A DNA stretch of 64,000 nt from Gnetum montanum (GCA_015680685.1 MNCI01025228.1:252285-316284); one strand, 5' to 3'; shown: positions 1-12,158, counted from the stretch's first letter. Translations and numbers: made by a program. Notes: generated by a model from the sequence alone, not told the origin.

Positions 1-3000
1 ACATAGGGTATAATTATGTGCAAAAGTCATGGTTTGTACAATGTTTAACATTGCCTACATGCAAGCAGTGTACACAAAGTAACTAATATATAAAGAGGCC
101 TATATGTAGTAGCCACAAGACAAGAAGGCACCAAATGGCTGACAGCTAATCAAGAGAGTAGTTCAACTATATGCATGAAACCAACTGAGGGTTTTACTTG
201 CACTTACATTGATAACATAGATACATTAGAGTAAGCCCATTGCCAACTTCCAAGTTTTGACATTGAAAATATCAACTGGGAGATTTTGGAAATCCTTGAT
301 GAGTTTAAGCAAGAGTCCCTTAAGTTAAAACCATTGCCCACCAGTATGGAATACACATTTCTCAAGAATGGAAAATTGGTAATTATTAATGCTAGGCTTG
401 CTCCTCAAAAAAGAGAGACTACTGAAAGTGATAAATAAATGGTCAAAAACGTTCACTTGGTTATATCCCAAATTAACCAGAATAGATCCTAGGATACGCC
501 AACATAAAATTGACACCAATCCCTCCATGAAGCCTCAATGACAACCACAAAGGTGACTTAACCCAAAGCTTAAGCAAGTGGTTAAGGAAGAAATTGAACA
601 GCTTCTAAAAGCTGGGTTCATATACCCCATTGATCATAGTGATTGGGTTAGCTCCTTAGTTATTATGCCTAAGAAGGGAGGTAAATGGAGGGTGTGTATA
701 GATTTTTAGGCTACTAAATATGGAAACATTCAAGGACCACTTTCCATTGCCATTAATTAGCTAAGTCCTAGACACCATTACAGGGCATCGCTACTATAGT
801 TTTCTAGATGGGTATAGTGGATACAACCAAATTCAAATAGCCCCAGAAGATCAAGCCAAGACTACATTCACTAGTCCTTGCAGAACATTTGCATACAAAA
901 AAATGCCTTTTGGATTGTGCAATGTTCCTAAAACATTTCAATGATTAGTTCTAAGCATATTCTAGTAGCAGATAGGAAATGGTGTGTAAGTCTTCATGGA
1001 CAACTTCTCCACTTATAGATCCAACTTTGATCAAGCCTTGGACCAGTTATAGCAAGTACTGAAGTGGTGTGTAGAAACCAAATTAAGGATCAACTGGCAA
1101 AAAATCGATTTAATGGTCCAAGAAGGTGTTGTATTAGAGCATAATATTTTGCAAACAGGGATAGAGGTAGACCCCAAAAAGATTAAAATCATCCAAGGAC
1201 TCACTCAGCAACCTAAAACTGTAAAAGATATCTAGTCATTCCTTGGACACACTGGCTACTATAGACGGTTTATTGGGAACTTTTCAAAGGTTGCAAAACC
1301 ATTGGTTGAACTAACGAAAAAGGACATACCTTTCAAATGCACTAGGGAATGCGAACTAGCTTTCAAACATTAAAATAGAAGCTCATAGAAACACCCATTC
1401 TACAATCTCCTGACTGGCCAAACCATTCCACATATTGATTGACAAGTCCAACTATGCTTTAGGAACTGTACTTACATAGTTAGATGACCAAAAACATCCT
1501 TATTACATCCACTATGCAAGTAGGAGTATTGTTGTTGCACAACATAACTACACCACAATAGAGAAAGAATTAATGACTATAGTGTTTGCACTAGAAAAAT
1601 TTAGGCACTATGCTTTGGGCTATAAGGTATTTGTGCACACAGATCATAGTGCAATAATGTTTCTAATGAATAAACCAATGGTGACCCCTTGCATCATATG
1701 ATGGCTTGTAATCTTACAAGAGTTCAATCTGATAATGATTGATCATAAAGGCACCGAGAATGTAGTTGCTAATCATTTATCTCAGTTGTGATGGGACAAC
1801 AAAGAGGATGAATATCCACTCTCTAATCATTTCCCTCATGGACTCCTCTTTTTAGGTGTAGTAACTAATCAATTGACCATGGAGAGAAACTGGTATAGTA
1901 GTATTCTCACCTATCTCGTTACACAACAAACACCACAAGGGTTAGATATTAAAAAGAAACAATAGTTTCTTCACTGAGCCAAGTATTTTATGGAGATCAA
2001 TGACAAACTTTATAAAGTATATCCCAATGGCTTGCTTTGATGGTGTGTTCCTAAGGTGGATTAATTACGAGTTCTCCAAGATGCTCATGAGAGTCCTTGT
2101 GCGGGTCATTACATTGGGAGATGAACAACCATTAAAACCTTGCTTGTAGGATATTATTGGCCTACATTGTTCTGGGATGCCCATCGTTTAATCTAATCTT
2201 ATGAGCAATGTCAATGTGATGGGTGAATGATTGCTAGAATGGAGGGTTGACAACAATGGATTCAACCTTTAGAACCCTTCAATATTTGGGGAATTGATTT
2301 TATGGGGCCTATTACACCAATGTCCAATGGAAAATCCTACATCATTGTTGTCATTGATTACTTCACAAAATGGGTATAAGTAGCCACTGTTAAGGATTAT
2401 ACATCATCTACAGCTACATGATTTGTTCAAGAACAAGTTGTAAATAGGTTTGGCATGCCACATGCACTTATTTTAGACAACGGTACACACTTCATAGGTG
2501 TGAATTTTCAAAAATTAATGCAATGCTTAGGGGTTGAGCACAAACTAACTACACCATACCACCCTCAAGCAAATGGTCAAGCTGAGGTCACCAATAGGGA
2601 GATTACAAAAATATTGACAAGAACTATTAGCAAGTATAGGAGAGATTGGAGCATCAAACTAAACGATGCTCTTTGGGCATACTACTCCACATGGAAACTC
2701 CCTATAGGCCACTCTCCCTATGAGTTAGTGTACGGTAAACTTCCAATGCTCCCTATTCAAGTAGAACTCTGTACACTATCCACAACATGTGATCTCAACC
2801 TTGACCTTGATCTAGCACAAAAAAAATGGATTATGAACCTTAACTTTATATATGAGAATCAACTAGTTCCACTATCATCTAACGAATTGCACAATGCTTT
2901 TAATAAACAATGTCATGACCTAAGGATTAGGAAAGTTAAATATCAACTAGAAGATAAGGTTCTTTACTGGAATCCCACACATGTGCCACAAAAAACTAAA

Positions 3001-3192
3001 TTTCAAACATTGTGGAAAGGACCTTATATCATTTATGTAACTTTTCCTTCAGGGGCCATGATGATTTACAAACCTGAGAACCCAAACAAGAAACTATCGG
3101 TCAACGTCCAACAAACCAAACCTTCCCATGAGCATAGGACAGTCAATACCAATGCGACCTTTGTTGGTGAACAACCTTGCTCCCTATTTTAG
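1..3192 (+). pseudogene. gypsy pol pseudogene (RT, RNase H, integrase), element A
   Basis: Translating across stops gives gypsy pol in order. RT lies at about 560-1100, with KKGGKWRVCIDF at about 670-708, LDGYSGYNQI at about 805-835 and MPFGLCN at about 903-923. The RT catalytic aspartate pair reads M-D-N near 995-1010, so the second Asp is lost. The connection region and RNase H (HYASRSI, FALEKFRHY, DHKGTENVV) lie at about 1180-1800. The integrase zinc finger, with DAHES...AGHY, is at about 2080-2250, and the core begins with WGIDFMGPI at about 2287. Stops and small frameshifts occur throughout, except in the integrase end. The same order and motifs recur in element B. This protein would have polymerised and integrated the element; it cannot be made now. 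Confidence 0.88.
2455..3192 (+). CDS. open integrase segment (core and C-terminal part), element A
   Basis: This is the longest unbroken piece of element A pol, 245 codons. It holds the second catalytic Asp (ILDNGTHF, near 2477) and the catalytic Glu (NGQAEVTNRE) 35 residues between them, the D35E spacing of retroviral-type integrases. After this come the [14 protein letters not shown] and GHSPYELVYGK signatures of plant gypsy integrases, then a GPY-like segment (WKGPYII) near residue 185. The first catalytic Asp (near 2296) is upstream, beyond stop codons, so this is a remnant rather than a working gene. The Met at its start is internal to the domain and is not a real start. Confidence 0.75.
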   Translation: MPHALILDNGTHFIGVNFQKLMQCLGVEHKLTTPYHPQANGQAEVTNREITKILTRTISKYRRDWSIKLNDALWAYYSTWKLPIGHSPYELVYGKLPMLPIQVELCTLSTTCDLNLDLDLAQKKWIMNLNFIYENQLVPLSSNELHNAFNKQCHDLRIRKVKYQLEDKVLYWNPTHVPQKTKFQTLWKGPYIIYVTFPSGAMMIYKPENPNKKLSVNVQQTKPSHEHRTVNTNATFVGEQPCSLF

Positions 3193-5117
3193 GATTACCT
3201 CCTACTACCTTAGTCATGGGCGAGACAGCCACCAATGCTACCCATTCAAAGCCCTTAGTTCCTTTTGTATTTTTGTTTTACACATTTTTTCATATTTACT
3301 TATTTTTTTGTTCTACACCATCGTTACCATTTTTACTATTTCTTTGTTTGACTTACTTTCATTCATCATATAATAAGTGATCATGATGGTTGATTGTACT
3401 ATAATAATGTTGATTGCTAATTTTTGGTTTTTACCTTTCATTTTCAATGTTGATAATAAGATATGGTTCTTTTGATAAAATAGGCAATGATCCCATGTCA
3501 CCCATTCATCCATTCAACTCTATGGTCTTCCTTGGTTTTGAAACTGTACTATCCCTTTTTCTAAATAAACTTATTAATGAATTGGTGGCTTGGTATTCTT
3601 CAAACCAAGGAAGGACTCAATGGTTGAAAAGGATGTGACTTCAAGGGGATTCGATGCACATGTGTTGGCTATTCTCTTGGGTACGTGGATGATTTTCATG
3701 GATTTTCTACCATTCTATCATTGATCAAATATTAGGAAGCTGAGTGAATATAAATAATTCTTTTCATGGTGTGGTTCTCATGCAAAAAAATAAAAAATAA
3801 AAAATAACTAGTGAAAATTCAAAGCACACCCCTTAGACATAATAAAGAAATATGGGCTACAAGCACTAGTTATGGCACTCGAAAGACATGTTACCCATGC
3901 CTGAAGGTTCCCTCTAAGTAAGGCCCTTTCTTGCTTCCTGCTTCTCTATCTTTCTCTCATTGGAATGGTGGTGACTCTTTGGGGAAGCATTCCTATTACT
4001 TCAAGAGGATGGATTGGTCGAGTGTATTGATGTGAGGTCACTGAATTTGGTTGGTTTGAGTTCAGCTTTAGAATGAGTTCTACTCAATCACCTTAACCAT
4101 GAAATACACAAGGGACTTTACACAACCTTGCTCTTGAGATTCCATTCCATTTTCTACTCTCCATCTTTCTTCTCATTTCCCACCTCATTGCTAATTTTAT
4201 AATTAGTCTATATTTTTGTTGATACATTGTTTTTCCTTGGTAAATTCTTATGGGTAAGTCTTTAATCATTGTTTCCATATGTCATCCCTAGAGCCTATGG
4301 ACTCTTTGGTTTGGTGGTTTGTCAGGCCATAAAAGGCATGAGCCTACTTTGGGGAGGACCTACTGACATTCCTTTATGGTTCAATTGTTAAATTCTTCTC
4401 CTTAAACATTTCTTGCAATCAGAAATTTCTCATTTAATCCCCATCCATGACATCCATTTTATTGGCATCGCCATTGTTATTTTTTCCATTTTAATTGTTT
4501 CCTATACTTTTCCATCCTATTGCTATTGGAGGTTTGCTCTTAGTCATGGGGGCCTTGTCACAAGTTTTTCCATTCTATTACTTGTATCACCCCTACACCT
4601 TGGGTAGTTATCAGTGATAAACCTCTAACCTAGTTTCTGCCATAACCACAACTCAACCAATGCACTTTATATCGAGGCAAGTTATCAACTGCATTATGTC
4701 TTACCTATCCTTGCTCATTCATGACTGTGTTGTGTGTGCAAATGGCGATTACATGAACAATGGACTAGGATAGGAGGAAGCACTTAGAATGGACTAGAGT
4801 TGGAGTGTTTACGCTGGGAACAAGTTTGGTTGCATGGCTATGGATAAACAATGGAAGGCACAATCTCAACGTCAGAAACAATGCTTCTCATTTTCCTCTC
4901 TCTCTCTCTCTCCAAGCTGTCGGATGAGGGTCTAGATGTCATCTATGTATAGTATTCACCACAAAGGGCATGAACACCAATGTTGTAATATGTTTGTCTA
5001 TCCATTCACTAGGCACTTTGAGTCTGTTATTCCCTATTGTTGTCAGTTCTCATTCAGTCAATAATCCCATACCTTCCCAATATTTTGTAAAGAACTTGAG
5101 GACAAGTTTTTATTCAG
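3193..5117 (+). other. non-coding 3' internal region of element A
   Basis: There is no convincing reading frame here. Blocks conserved with elements B, D and E are visible: around 3609-3660 (AAGGATGTGACTTCAAGGGG), 3814-3915 (CAAAGCACACCCCTTA then GACATGTTACCCATGCCTGA) and 4330-4375 (GAGCCTACTTTGGGGAGGAC). A CT microsatellite sits at about 4895-4913, and element B has one at the same relative place. Short reading frames here, such as the one at 4413-4607, are probably chance. Confidence 0.7.
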
Positions 5118-5128
5118 TCATGGGGGTA
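5118..5128 (+). other. polypurine tract, element A
   Basis: TCATGGGGGTA lies directly before the 3' LTR start TGATGAGCC. The same sequence precedes the 3' LTR in B and D, and in C and E on the minus strand. It is the expected plus-strand primer site. Confidence 0.75.
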
Positions 5129-5939
5129 TGATGAGCCATGATATCAGGTACACGATATCGGGCATCCAATATCATAGCCTGTCTTGTCGCCTATAAATAA
5201 GAGGCAGGTGCATTTGGTTTAGTAGTAGTTTTTTGGAGTAGTTTGTTAATTAGTCTTAGCCCCTTACCCGAACTCTTGCGTTTTCTCCCTCTCAAAGTTA
5301 GAATTATTTCTATGTGCTCGCAATAGGAGTCATAAAGTTAAGGAATCCTCATTCCATCATTGTATACCTGAGCACACCTTGTATACAGAAATAAAGATGA
5401 ACTTTGTGATAAACCTTGCAGCATCTAGAATAGATTAATTAATGTTAATTACAATTATTTAACGCTTTCCTTAGTTAATTAATGTTCTCTCTCTCATCCT
5501 ATAACTCTCAAAAGTAAGCACACTCAATACAATTAATTTGAGCATGTGTGTAATGCTTGGTAACCCAGTAACAATTAGTGTTTGGTAATCCCAATATTGT
5601 TGCATTGGTTCAAGATGTGTATGGCAAGTGAGAACAGATGCTGGTGTTAGGACTAGTTAAAGCATAGTTGAGTAGTTAAATTAAGTTAGTTACTTAGTTA
5701 TCTCTCTCCTCCCTTTATAGCACTAGGCCATAGAATATAAAAATATATAAAAATCATACACCTCAAGTTTACTTAACCATACAATCATGCTATATAAGTA
5801 AGCTTGGGAAGACAACGATTGACTAACCTGTCCTTATTCCACAAAAGTGCATAAGCACTTAGTCCTTGGAATTCAACCGGATCATGCATGGACACTCGTA
5901 TTCATATGGTTGAGCATAGGGATACCTCACTGCTCATCA
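5129..5939 (+). repeat. 3' LTR of element A
   Basis: The 811-bp LTR begins TGATGA and ends TCATCA, which are reverse complements of each other. It holds GATATC-type palindromes near its start, a TATA box, and the downstream segments shared with both LTRs of element B (for example AGCACACCTTGT and GTAAGCTTGGGAAGACAA). The matching 5' LTR is outside the window. Confidence 0.85.
5192..5199 (+). promoter_or_regulatory. LTR TATA box (TATAAATA), element A
   Basis: TATAAATAAGAGG occurs about 65 bp inside the LTR, just after the GATATC-rich part. The same box is present in the LTRs of B and E and in the 3' LTR of D. It is the likely core promoter for element transcription. Confidence 0.65.
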
Positions 5940-6544
5940 GTGGGAGAAGGGGAGGCCTTGATGATCCCTTGTAGCAGGTCATGGCCTCCCTTTATAGTGA
6001 CTCATGCCACATCATCCATCACCTAAGCCATTACGTAACTTCCATAATGCCCAGCACCACCACCCCACACCTAGACATAACTCCTGTAACCACCACTATC
6101 AGTTATGCCACCTCTGCGGCTATTATATAATCCACTTTCTACACCACTTGGGCCATTAGGTCCATGCCATCATGACATGGCAATGTAATTGCTGACACAA
6201 GCTCACCATTATGAATCAGGATCCAAGATGTGTTTGTACAAATTAACTTTCTTTGTGCTTAGTGCCAGGGGATTAGACTTATTGATCATGGCCCCGTGCC
6301 TAGCATGGGTGATGTTGCCATCAACAGTTGCCAATTCAACTATGCCGGTATGCTACCAATTTAAAGAAACTACACTTAAATTACTACTCAGAATTGAATA
6401 GTTCACTAGATGAAATTTGTTTGTGTACGTTGAGAGTAAGTGGCATGACAAACTTCACACCTTAGTTGTTCTCTTATCTAGTCAATCTAGAACAATTGGT
6501 ATTAAAGAATTACTATGAGATGGAGGTTCTATTAAAAAACATAT
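5940..6544. other. intergenic, no recognised gene
   Basis: Unique-looking sequence between the LTR of A and the LRR pseudogene. The 70-codon reading frame at 6189-6401 runs toward the LRR sequence but shows no motif I recognise. It could be decayed upstream NLR sequence. Confidence 0.4.
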
Positions 6545-7045
6545 GTTATCTAAATTAAAAACATTAGAGCTTGACAACTACACTAGTCTAAAGAATTTTC
6601 CTAAAAGCATAAGTATGTTATAGCATTACAACCATTGACATCAAAAGATTACCCTTAGCTAAATAGTTTGCTAGAAAACATAAGCATGTTACCTGAGTTA
6701 AAATAATTGTATTTATGCAATTTCTCAAAGCTCAAGTCTCTACTAGAAAGTATAGGCATGTTACCTAAGTTGAAAAAATTGCTTTTACACAACTGCTTGG
6801 AACTCAAGACTCTACCACAAAGTATAGGCACATGAACTAACTCACAAATGATGATGTTTGAAAACATTAAGGTAAAAGATTTGACATAGGGTTTTGCCAA
6901 TATGAGAAGCTTAGCCGAGTTAGAATTGTCTAAATGTGATGGCTTGACTAAAGATTCCATGGATATAATATTATTGTTGAAAAATCTTAGACACTTGAAC
7001 ATAATAGACAACAATACTTTGATTTGCACATGGAGATACATTTAG
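6545..7045 (+). pseudogene. NLR-type leucine-rich repeat pseudogene fragment
   Basis: Two adjoining frames, with about four in-frame stops, translate into tandem leucine-rich repeats of roughly 24 residues. Repeated phrases are SKLKTLELDNYTSLKNFPKS, then LPKLKKLLLHNCLELKTLPQ, then MRSLAELELSKCDGLTKDSM. The pattern L-x2-L-x-L-x2-C/N-x2-L-x2-LP-x-SIGML is that of plant TIR- or CC-NB-ARC-LRR immune receptors, where it forms the ligand- or effector-sensing solenoid. No NB-ARC is adjacent; the nearest one, at 54.6 kb, is far away. An apparent minus-strand frame over the same bases (6655-7041) is a shadow. I am confident of the LRR identity, not of the parent gene. Confidence 0.75.
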
Positions 7046-8262
7046 AGTTTTCAAGGCATTCTTCAATTAAATGTAATGTTTGTATGTCTTTGAAATTTAA
7101 GAAAGGTATTTCTAGAGAAGGGTGCTACGTTTATGGAGAATGGGCTGCTTAGAAAATATCATTCTATCCAGCTATAGCTACAGAAAGAGGATGCTCTATG
7201 ATCAATTGAAAACTCTCATCTCAAGGCAATCTCCTTGAAAATTGAAATTGCATTCCCTTTCTCAATCAATTGCAAATTTTAGGAGAAAAGAAAAGTTTGC
7301 AAAGTTTCATAAAGTGCATTATAGGTACAATTATACTTGGGTTAGTTTTCTCAATTTCTTAGCTATGCATTTTTATTAGCTAACTAAACCAAAAATAATA
7401 ACACTGAGCAATCATTTAAGTATGTTCTTATTTGTTATGGATTAAGTACATATACATGAGTTTACAAAGCTATTTTAAAAATGATATTGGATATTTTATA
7501 TTTCATCCGTTTTGGTCTTCTTCTACATAAATGAGATTTTTATAGGTAAGCTTGCATTAAATTTGTCATAATCTTTGATAACAATGCATAATATAATTTG
7601 GGGTAAGATTGTATGAATGACAAGGATTTGAGATACTATCCCATTTGTATAAGTTAAGTTAATATATAAGCTCATCTTGTACATCAATTTGTTGATGTCA
7701 ACCTTGCCCATGCTACCGCATAGGGCCATGAATATTAAGTTTTAACCCCATGAGTAATTAGAAATTCTGTAGGTTATAAACCCATGCAAATTTTTGTAAT
7801 GGTAACATAGGTAAAGAAGGGTACCCTCAAAAGGATGATTTTGATTTTAACCATGGTAGTCTAAGGATATTGATTGAATTGATAGAAAACCTAATCTTAA
7901 TCAATTTTCTTAATTGTCCTTATATAACAACCTCACAGATCGAGTTTGTGATTGATTTTAAACGGACTAGTGATTTCGAATGAACCCATGAATAAGGATG
8001 TATTGCTTTTGAATGAATGAATAGATGACTTGATTTAAAGACTGATTCTAAGGTTAGAATCAATTGAACAGATGGAAAACATAATCTAAAATGATAATAT
8101 AATGAAGAACATAGGTTGTTTATGTTACTTTGCTACATTATGAATTTGATGAACTAGCTGTGTTCCAAAAAATGAGTTGTTAATAGGGGTAAAATAGGTT
8201 GGACAAAAGGTAATGACATTAAAACTATTGGTTCATTAATAAATGTTTATTAGTGGTAGCTG
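7046..8262. other. AT-rich sequence without recognised gene
   Basis: No coding or RNA signal was recognised. The first 250 bases may be further decayed 3' sequence of the LRR pseudogene. Confidence 0.4.
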
Positions 8263-8338
8263 TCAATTTTGTTTCTCGAAAGTAGAAGCTTCTTTTAGTG
8301 TCAATTTTGTTTCTGGAAAGTAGAAGCTTCTTTTAGTG
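8263..8338. repeat. two-copy 38-bp tandem duplication
   Basis: Unit 8263-8300 is followed directly by 8301-8338 with one visible difference (TTTCTCGAAAG against TTTCTGGAAAG). It is a recent local duplication. Confidence 0.9.
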
Positions 8339-8469
8339 GATGGAACACTTAGTTAGCCTACCTTATCTACCATGTGTACCTTTTATTCAGATTTTCTCTT
8401 CCTCTCAAAATTTGTTTTTGACTTAGTTTTATTTTGTTTCTATTTCTTGGCCATATATGAATATGAAAA

Positions 8470-9794
8470 ATTGTTCATGTGCATGAATGCAGATACGACC
8501 CCGAGTTGCAAAAGCAGTATCTAGGTGTTAGGTGGGTGGCGGCAGTCATTGGCAGGAGTTACAATGGCATTCGTGGTGGTGAACGACGGTTTCCAAAACA
8601 TGGATGCCGTAATTGACGGTGAGTGGCAGGTGTTTCAACATGGAGCTGGCAATCGCGGATCAGCGGAGGGGAATCGAGGAGGTCTCCCTTCTTAAAAAAT
8701 CAGGGGGCTGGGGGCACATTCAACAGCAAGGTAGCTACAGCGAGCAGCTATCCCTCTCTCTAGCAACAGAAACAAAATGATGGTAGACCGTACAATGCAT
8801 GGTAGTGGGTGGCAGGTGAACAACATGCAGCAGGTGGCAGCTGCGCATGGCTATCTATCAACAGTGCTCTATGTGCAGACTTGAGCTGCGTGGCAAGCTG
8901 AAACCCATGGCAGTTACTGTCGTGCATCTGCAGCAGCGTAGACAGTGCGCACAAATGCAGGCAGCATCTAGCAAGCAATGGCAAGCATGGGATCTATAGG
9001 GAGTAATGGGGGTCGAACCTCTTCTCTTTTCTGGTCTACGTGACCAGTAGATGACTTCCCTGGACAGACGGTGTCTATCAGGCAGGGGTGGCCTTCTTTC
9101 TCATAGCAAATGGTAGTCCTCTCTCTACATAACATAGAGGCACATTACAGCAGAGGGCAACTGGAGCCTCTCTTCTTCCCAACTGTATGCAATAGGCAGA
9201 GTTAAGGATGCAACAACAAATGATGGCGGGCTCTCTCTCTGCAGGGCGTGTAACAGAATAGTAGCAAATATAGATTTCTCCCTCTCTTGCTGGTGATAGT
9301 GAAGCGTGGGTGGTGCAGTGCGAGTAACTCACTACGGCAGTCCCTAACTAGGAAGTTGCTTCTCTTTGGCAACTTTCCTATGTTATTTTTATTTCTCTTC
9401 ATTTCCTAGCAACAAAAGATGCCTAACAGGTGGTCTCTCTCTCAATGATGCAAGATCTAGCCTCTTCTCTCTCCCTACCGACAGCTACAAGTAATGTTGT
9501 CTGCAACAGCATCTACAATGACTTGCGGCCCAAATAGGCAGTAGCAACCAGACCAAGGAAAAATTTAATTTTTTTTGGTTTCTTATTATTTCAAACAATC
9601 ATTTATTTTAAATTCCAAAGCATTCCAACTAAAATTCTTTTTCAATATACTATTTTCAAAAGGCCACGTAGCCCTCTCCAACTAAGACTATTCTTGGGTT
9701 TTCATACCCATACGGGAGGCACCCTACGCAGTAGTCTCCTAAAACAAGTTTTCTTTACAGGGGTGTTGGTGCATCCAAATTTTATGCATCAATA
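8470..9794. repeat. LTR-like sequence, possible solo LTR of the element F family
   Basis: The last roughly 150 bases (9646-9794) clearly match the sequence just before the PBS of element F (61,250-61,403): CTCTCCAACTAAGA, CATACCCATACGGGAGGC, TAGTCTCCTAAAA and TTTATGCATCAATA have counterparts there. No PBS follows at 9795, as expected for a solo LTR. The preceding 8480-9560 is distinctly GC-richer than its surroundings and rich in GGC, CAG and CTCTCT runs. I could not align it to element F or find its left end. Reading frames in it look like chance. Confidence 0.5.
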
Positions 9795-12142
9795 CAATCA
9801 ATTTGAATGTGGTCTTGTGTCTATGGGTAGATATTGGCAAATGATGCATGCAAACATCAGATGCTCTTTCATAGTTTATCATTTCTCACAAATTGTAAAA
9901 TTTATGGCTTTGTTATTTTTTCTGAGTTTGTGGGATCTATAAGAAAATTAACAAAGGTACATTAGAAATGATATATTGTAGTTGTCAAAGAAACCTGAAT
10001 GTAGAGAAACAACCATAGAAGCCAGTTTCCTCAATTGATTGAATTGCATAAAGTTTTGAACAAATGATGATGTACAAATATGAGATAACAACTTTGCAAT
10101 TTCTAGCATTTTATTTGTTGAAAATTGTAACAAAGTAAAAGTTTCATATGTATCTCCTCAAAGCTCCACCATGATGTGCATTGTAGTCTTTTGTTTGTGA
10201 GCCCTATCTGAGGCCTTCATTCAAGAGGGTTTGTGGATGGAGGGTTCTTGAGCTATGCAAATTCTTTGAAAATTTTACAAACAAAGGTATTCTACTTGTG
10301 TTTTTATTGTAGGGATTAAAAATAAAAATAAAAATTAGAGAAATTGAACTTTTGGCTCATTAGGAAAAAGTAGGATGAGCTTGATGCAAAGTTTGTTTTA
10401 GAGTTTTGAGCTTGCTGGTGAAGAGTCTTTTAGGAGTTTCAATTTATGCTTAACCTAGGGTTTCTAAGCTCGAAATTCAATACGTTGGGATGCAAATCAT
10501 ATGAACTAATCAGCTAAGCTATAACTCATGCCTTTATTATTGACATTTATATTGCTAATTACTTATACACTTAAAATAATAAAAAACAAGGTATTGATAG
10601 AATTTATTATTAATTAGGCCCTTTGTTTTAGTTTATGTGCATTGGCTTCAATTATTTCCAACACATCAAGGAAGAATACTTATCAAAACAGGTTCATAAC
10701 ATTGACCTATATTTTGATGGGATAATGTATGTAAGAAACTACATAGATTTTTCCATTGAAAAAATTGTTAGGTACATAAATTTTGGATACAAAAAGTGGA
10801 GGTTTCTACACAATTTTATATATGGCATAAGTTTAAATCCTAAAGATAAAGGATTATTCTATAGAAAAAATAAAATCCTTACTATTAGCAACAAAAAGAA
10901 AGAAGAGCTTCTTTAGCAAATTAATAATATACATGTAGAGGTTTTTGTGCAAACATCTAAAAGAAAGGAAACTGTTACAACCATTTTTATTTTTCTTTTT
11001 TAGAATTCTGAAATTTTACATTAACTCAGAAAAAAAGTGGATACATCATGAGTGGCCCTTTTATGTGAAATCATCCATGGAAAACGTTGAACATCCATTA
11101 ATACATAAAAAGACCAAAGTTAAATCATTACCAAAAGATCGAAACTATCTAATAAGTATTCCATGACCATGAAGAAACAAAAGATGTGAGAAGATAACAA
11201 TAGATCAAAACTAGAGCGTAGAACCCAAAATTATAGCATAAACCTTAACCAAGAACTAGAAAAAGAAGAGAACAAACATCAAGCTAAATTTTACCTTGGT
11301 AGGTTACATCACATCTTGGAATCCTTGACTGGTTAGGCAAGTATTTTCATCGATCATATATAGTTTGGAATAAGTAACTACTTGATCATGTTCAAGAAGA
11401 ATATATGCCTTACTAGCATTGTTAGCCAAGATCTTTGTAGATTCTAGAACATTGCAAAGCCCTAGGTGTCACCTTTATTTGGGTGAGCAAGAGCATGCAC
11501 ACATTTCATCTTTTAATGAATCTAGTTCTTCAAAGCATCATTGGACAATTCAAAAAGATGAAAATGGTGAAGAACATCTTAATCATTACAATGAACATGT
11601 TTTAAACCTCTTTTTCCTAATCCACCTCCAAATTTTTCGAACCCATTGTATCCCTAGCTCTCATCGCTCCCATAGGATCAACATTGTTGACCTTAGTGGC
11701 CCTTACATAGTCTTTGGCTTTCTCTATAGTGTACTTACCATTAGGATTTCTTGAATTGCCACAATCATGAATTATAGGCTTAAAATATCTCTTAGTCTTC
11801 CTTAAATCTGTCTTTATGTAACATCTTTTAAATTATCATCCTTGACTATGCCAATGAGAAGTAGTTAGTTAGCTCAATGTCTCACAAAAATTTATAAGAA
11901 ATAGGTTACCAGTTTGAATCACTTGAGGCATTATTATATTCTTCTATAATCCTCTAAGATATCATGTTGGCTATATATCTTCATGTGTACTTAGAATCAA
12001 GTTGTTTCAAGTTTTGACATCTTCCTTATAATGCAAACTACATGCCCTACACATTTTTTACTAATGCAAACTTAGAAAATATTAGCTAAATCAAATAATG
12101 TTTAAAATAATTCCACACTATGACATCCAAGGAAAAATCCAT
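9795..12142 (-). other. degenerate internal region of a minus-strand LTR element (probable)
   Basis: Lies downstream, on the minus strand, of the PBS at 12143-12154, so by position it should be the internal region of that element. I could read no Gag or Pol motif in any frame. Plus-strand frames at 10635-10916 and 11419-11754 show no family signature. Function unknown. Confidence 0.35.
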
Positions 12143-12154
12143 GCTTTGATACCA
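12143..12154 (-). other. primer-binding site, tRNA-Met type
   Basis: On the minus strand this reads TGGTATCAAAGC, one change from TGGTATCAGAGC, the usual initiator-tRNA-Met PBS of plant LTR elements. It sits four bases after an LTR-type end GTGTTACA (minus strand). Confidence 0.65.
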
Positions 12155-12158
12155 ACCT

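Larger units (their letters stand above)
1..5939 (+). mobile_element. Ty3/gypsy LTR retrotransposon A, 3' part
   Basis: The window opens inside this element, in the linker between protease and reverse transcriptase; base 1 matches about position 17,200 of element B. What remains is decayed pol (to 3192), a non-coding tail and a complete 3' LTR ending in TCATCA. The integrase and RNase H resemble the plant Athila/Tat-type gypsy lineages. The 5' LTR, PBS and gag lie outside the window. Frequent in-frame stops show that this copy is dead. Confidence 0.9.

Noticed and set aside
6655-7041. 128-codon minus-strand ORF
   Set aside because: It is the antisense shadow of the LRR pseudogene, which explains the same bases on the plus strand.
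10635-10916. 93-codon ORF rich in Tyr/Lys/Ile
   Set aside because: Typical of chance frames in AT-rich DNA; no family signature and no neighbouring exon.
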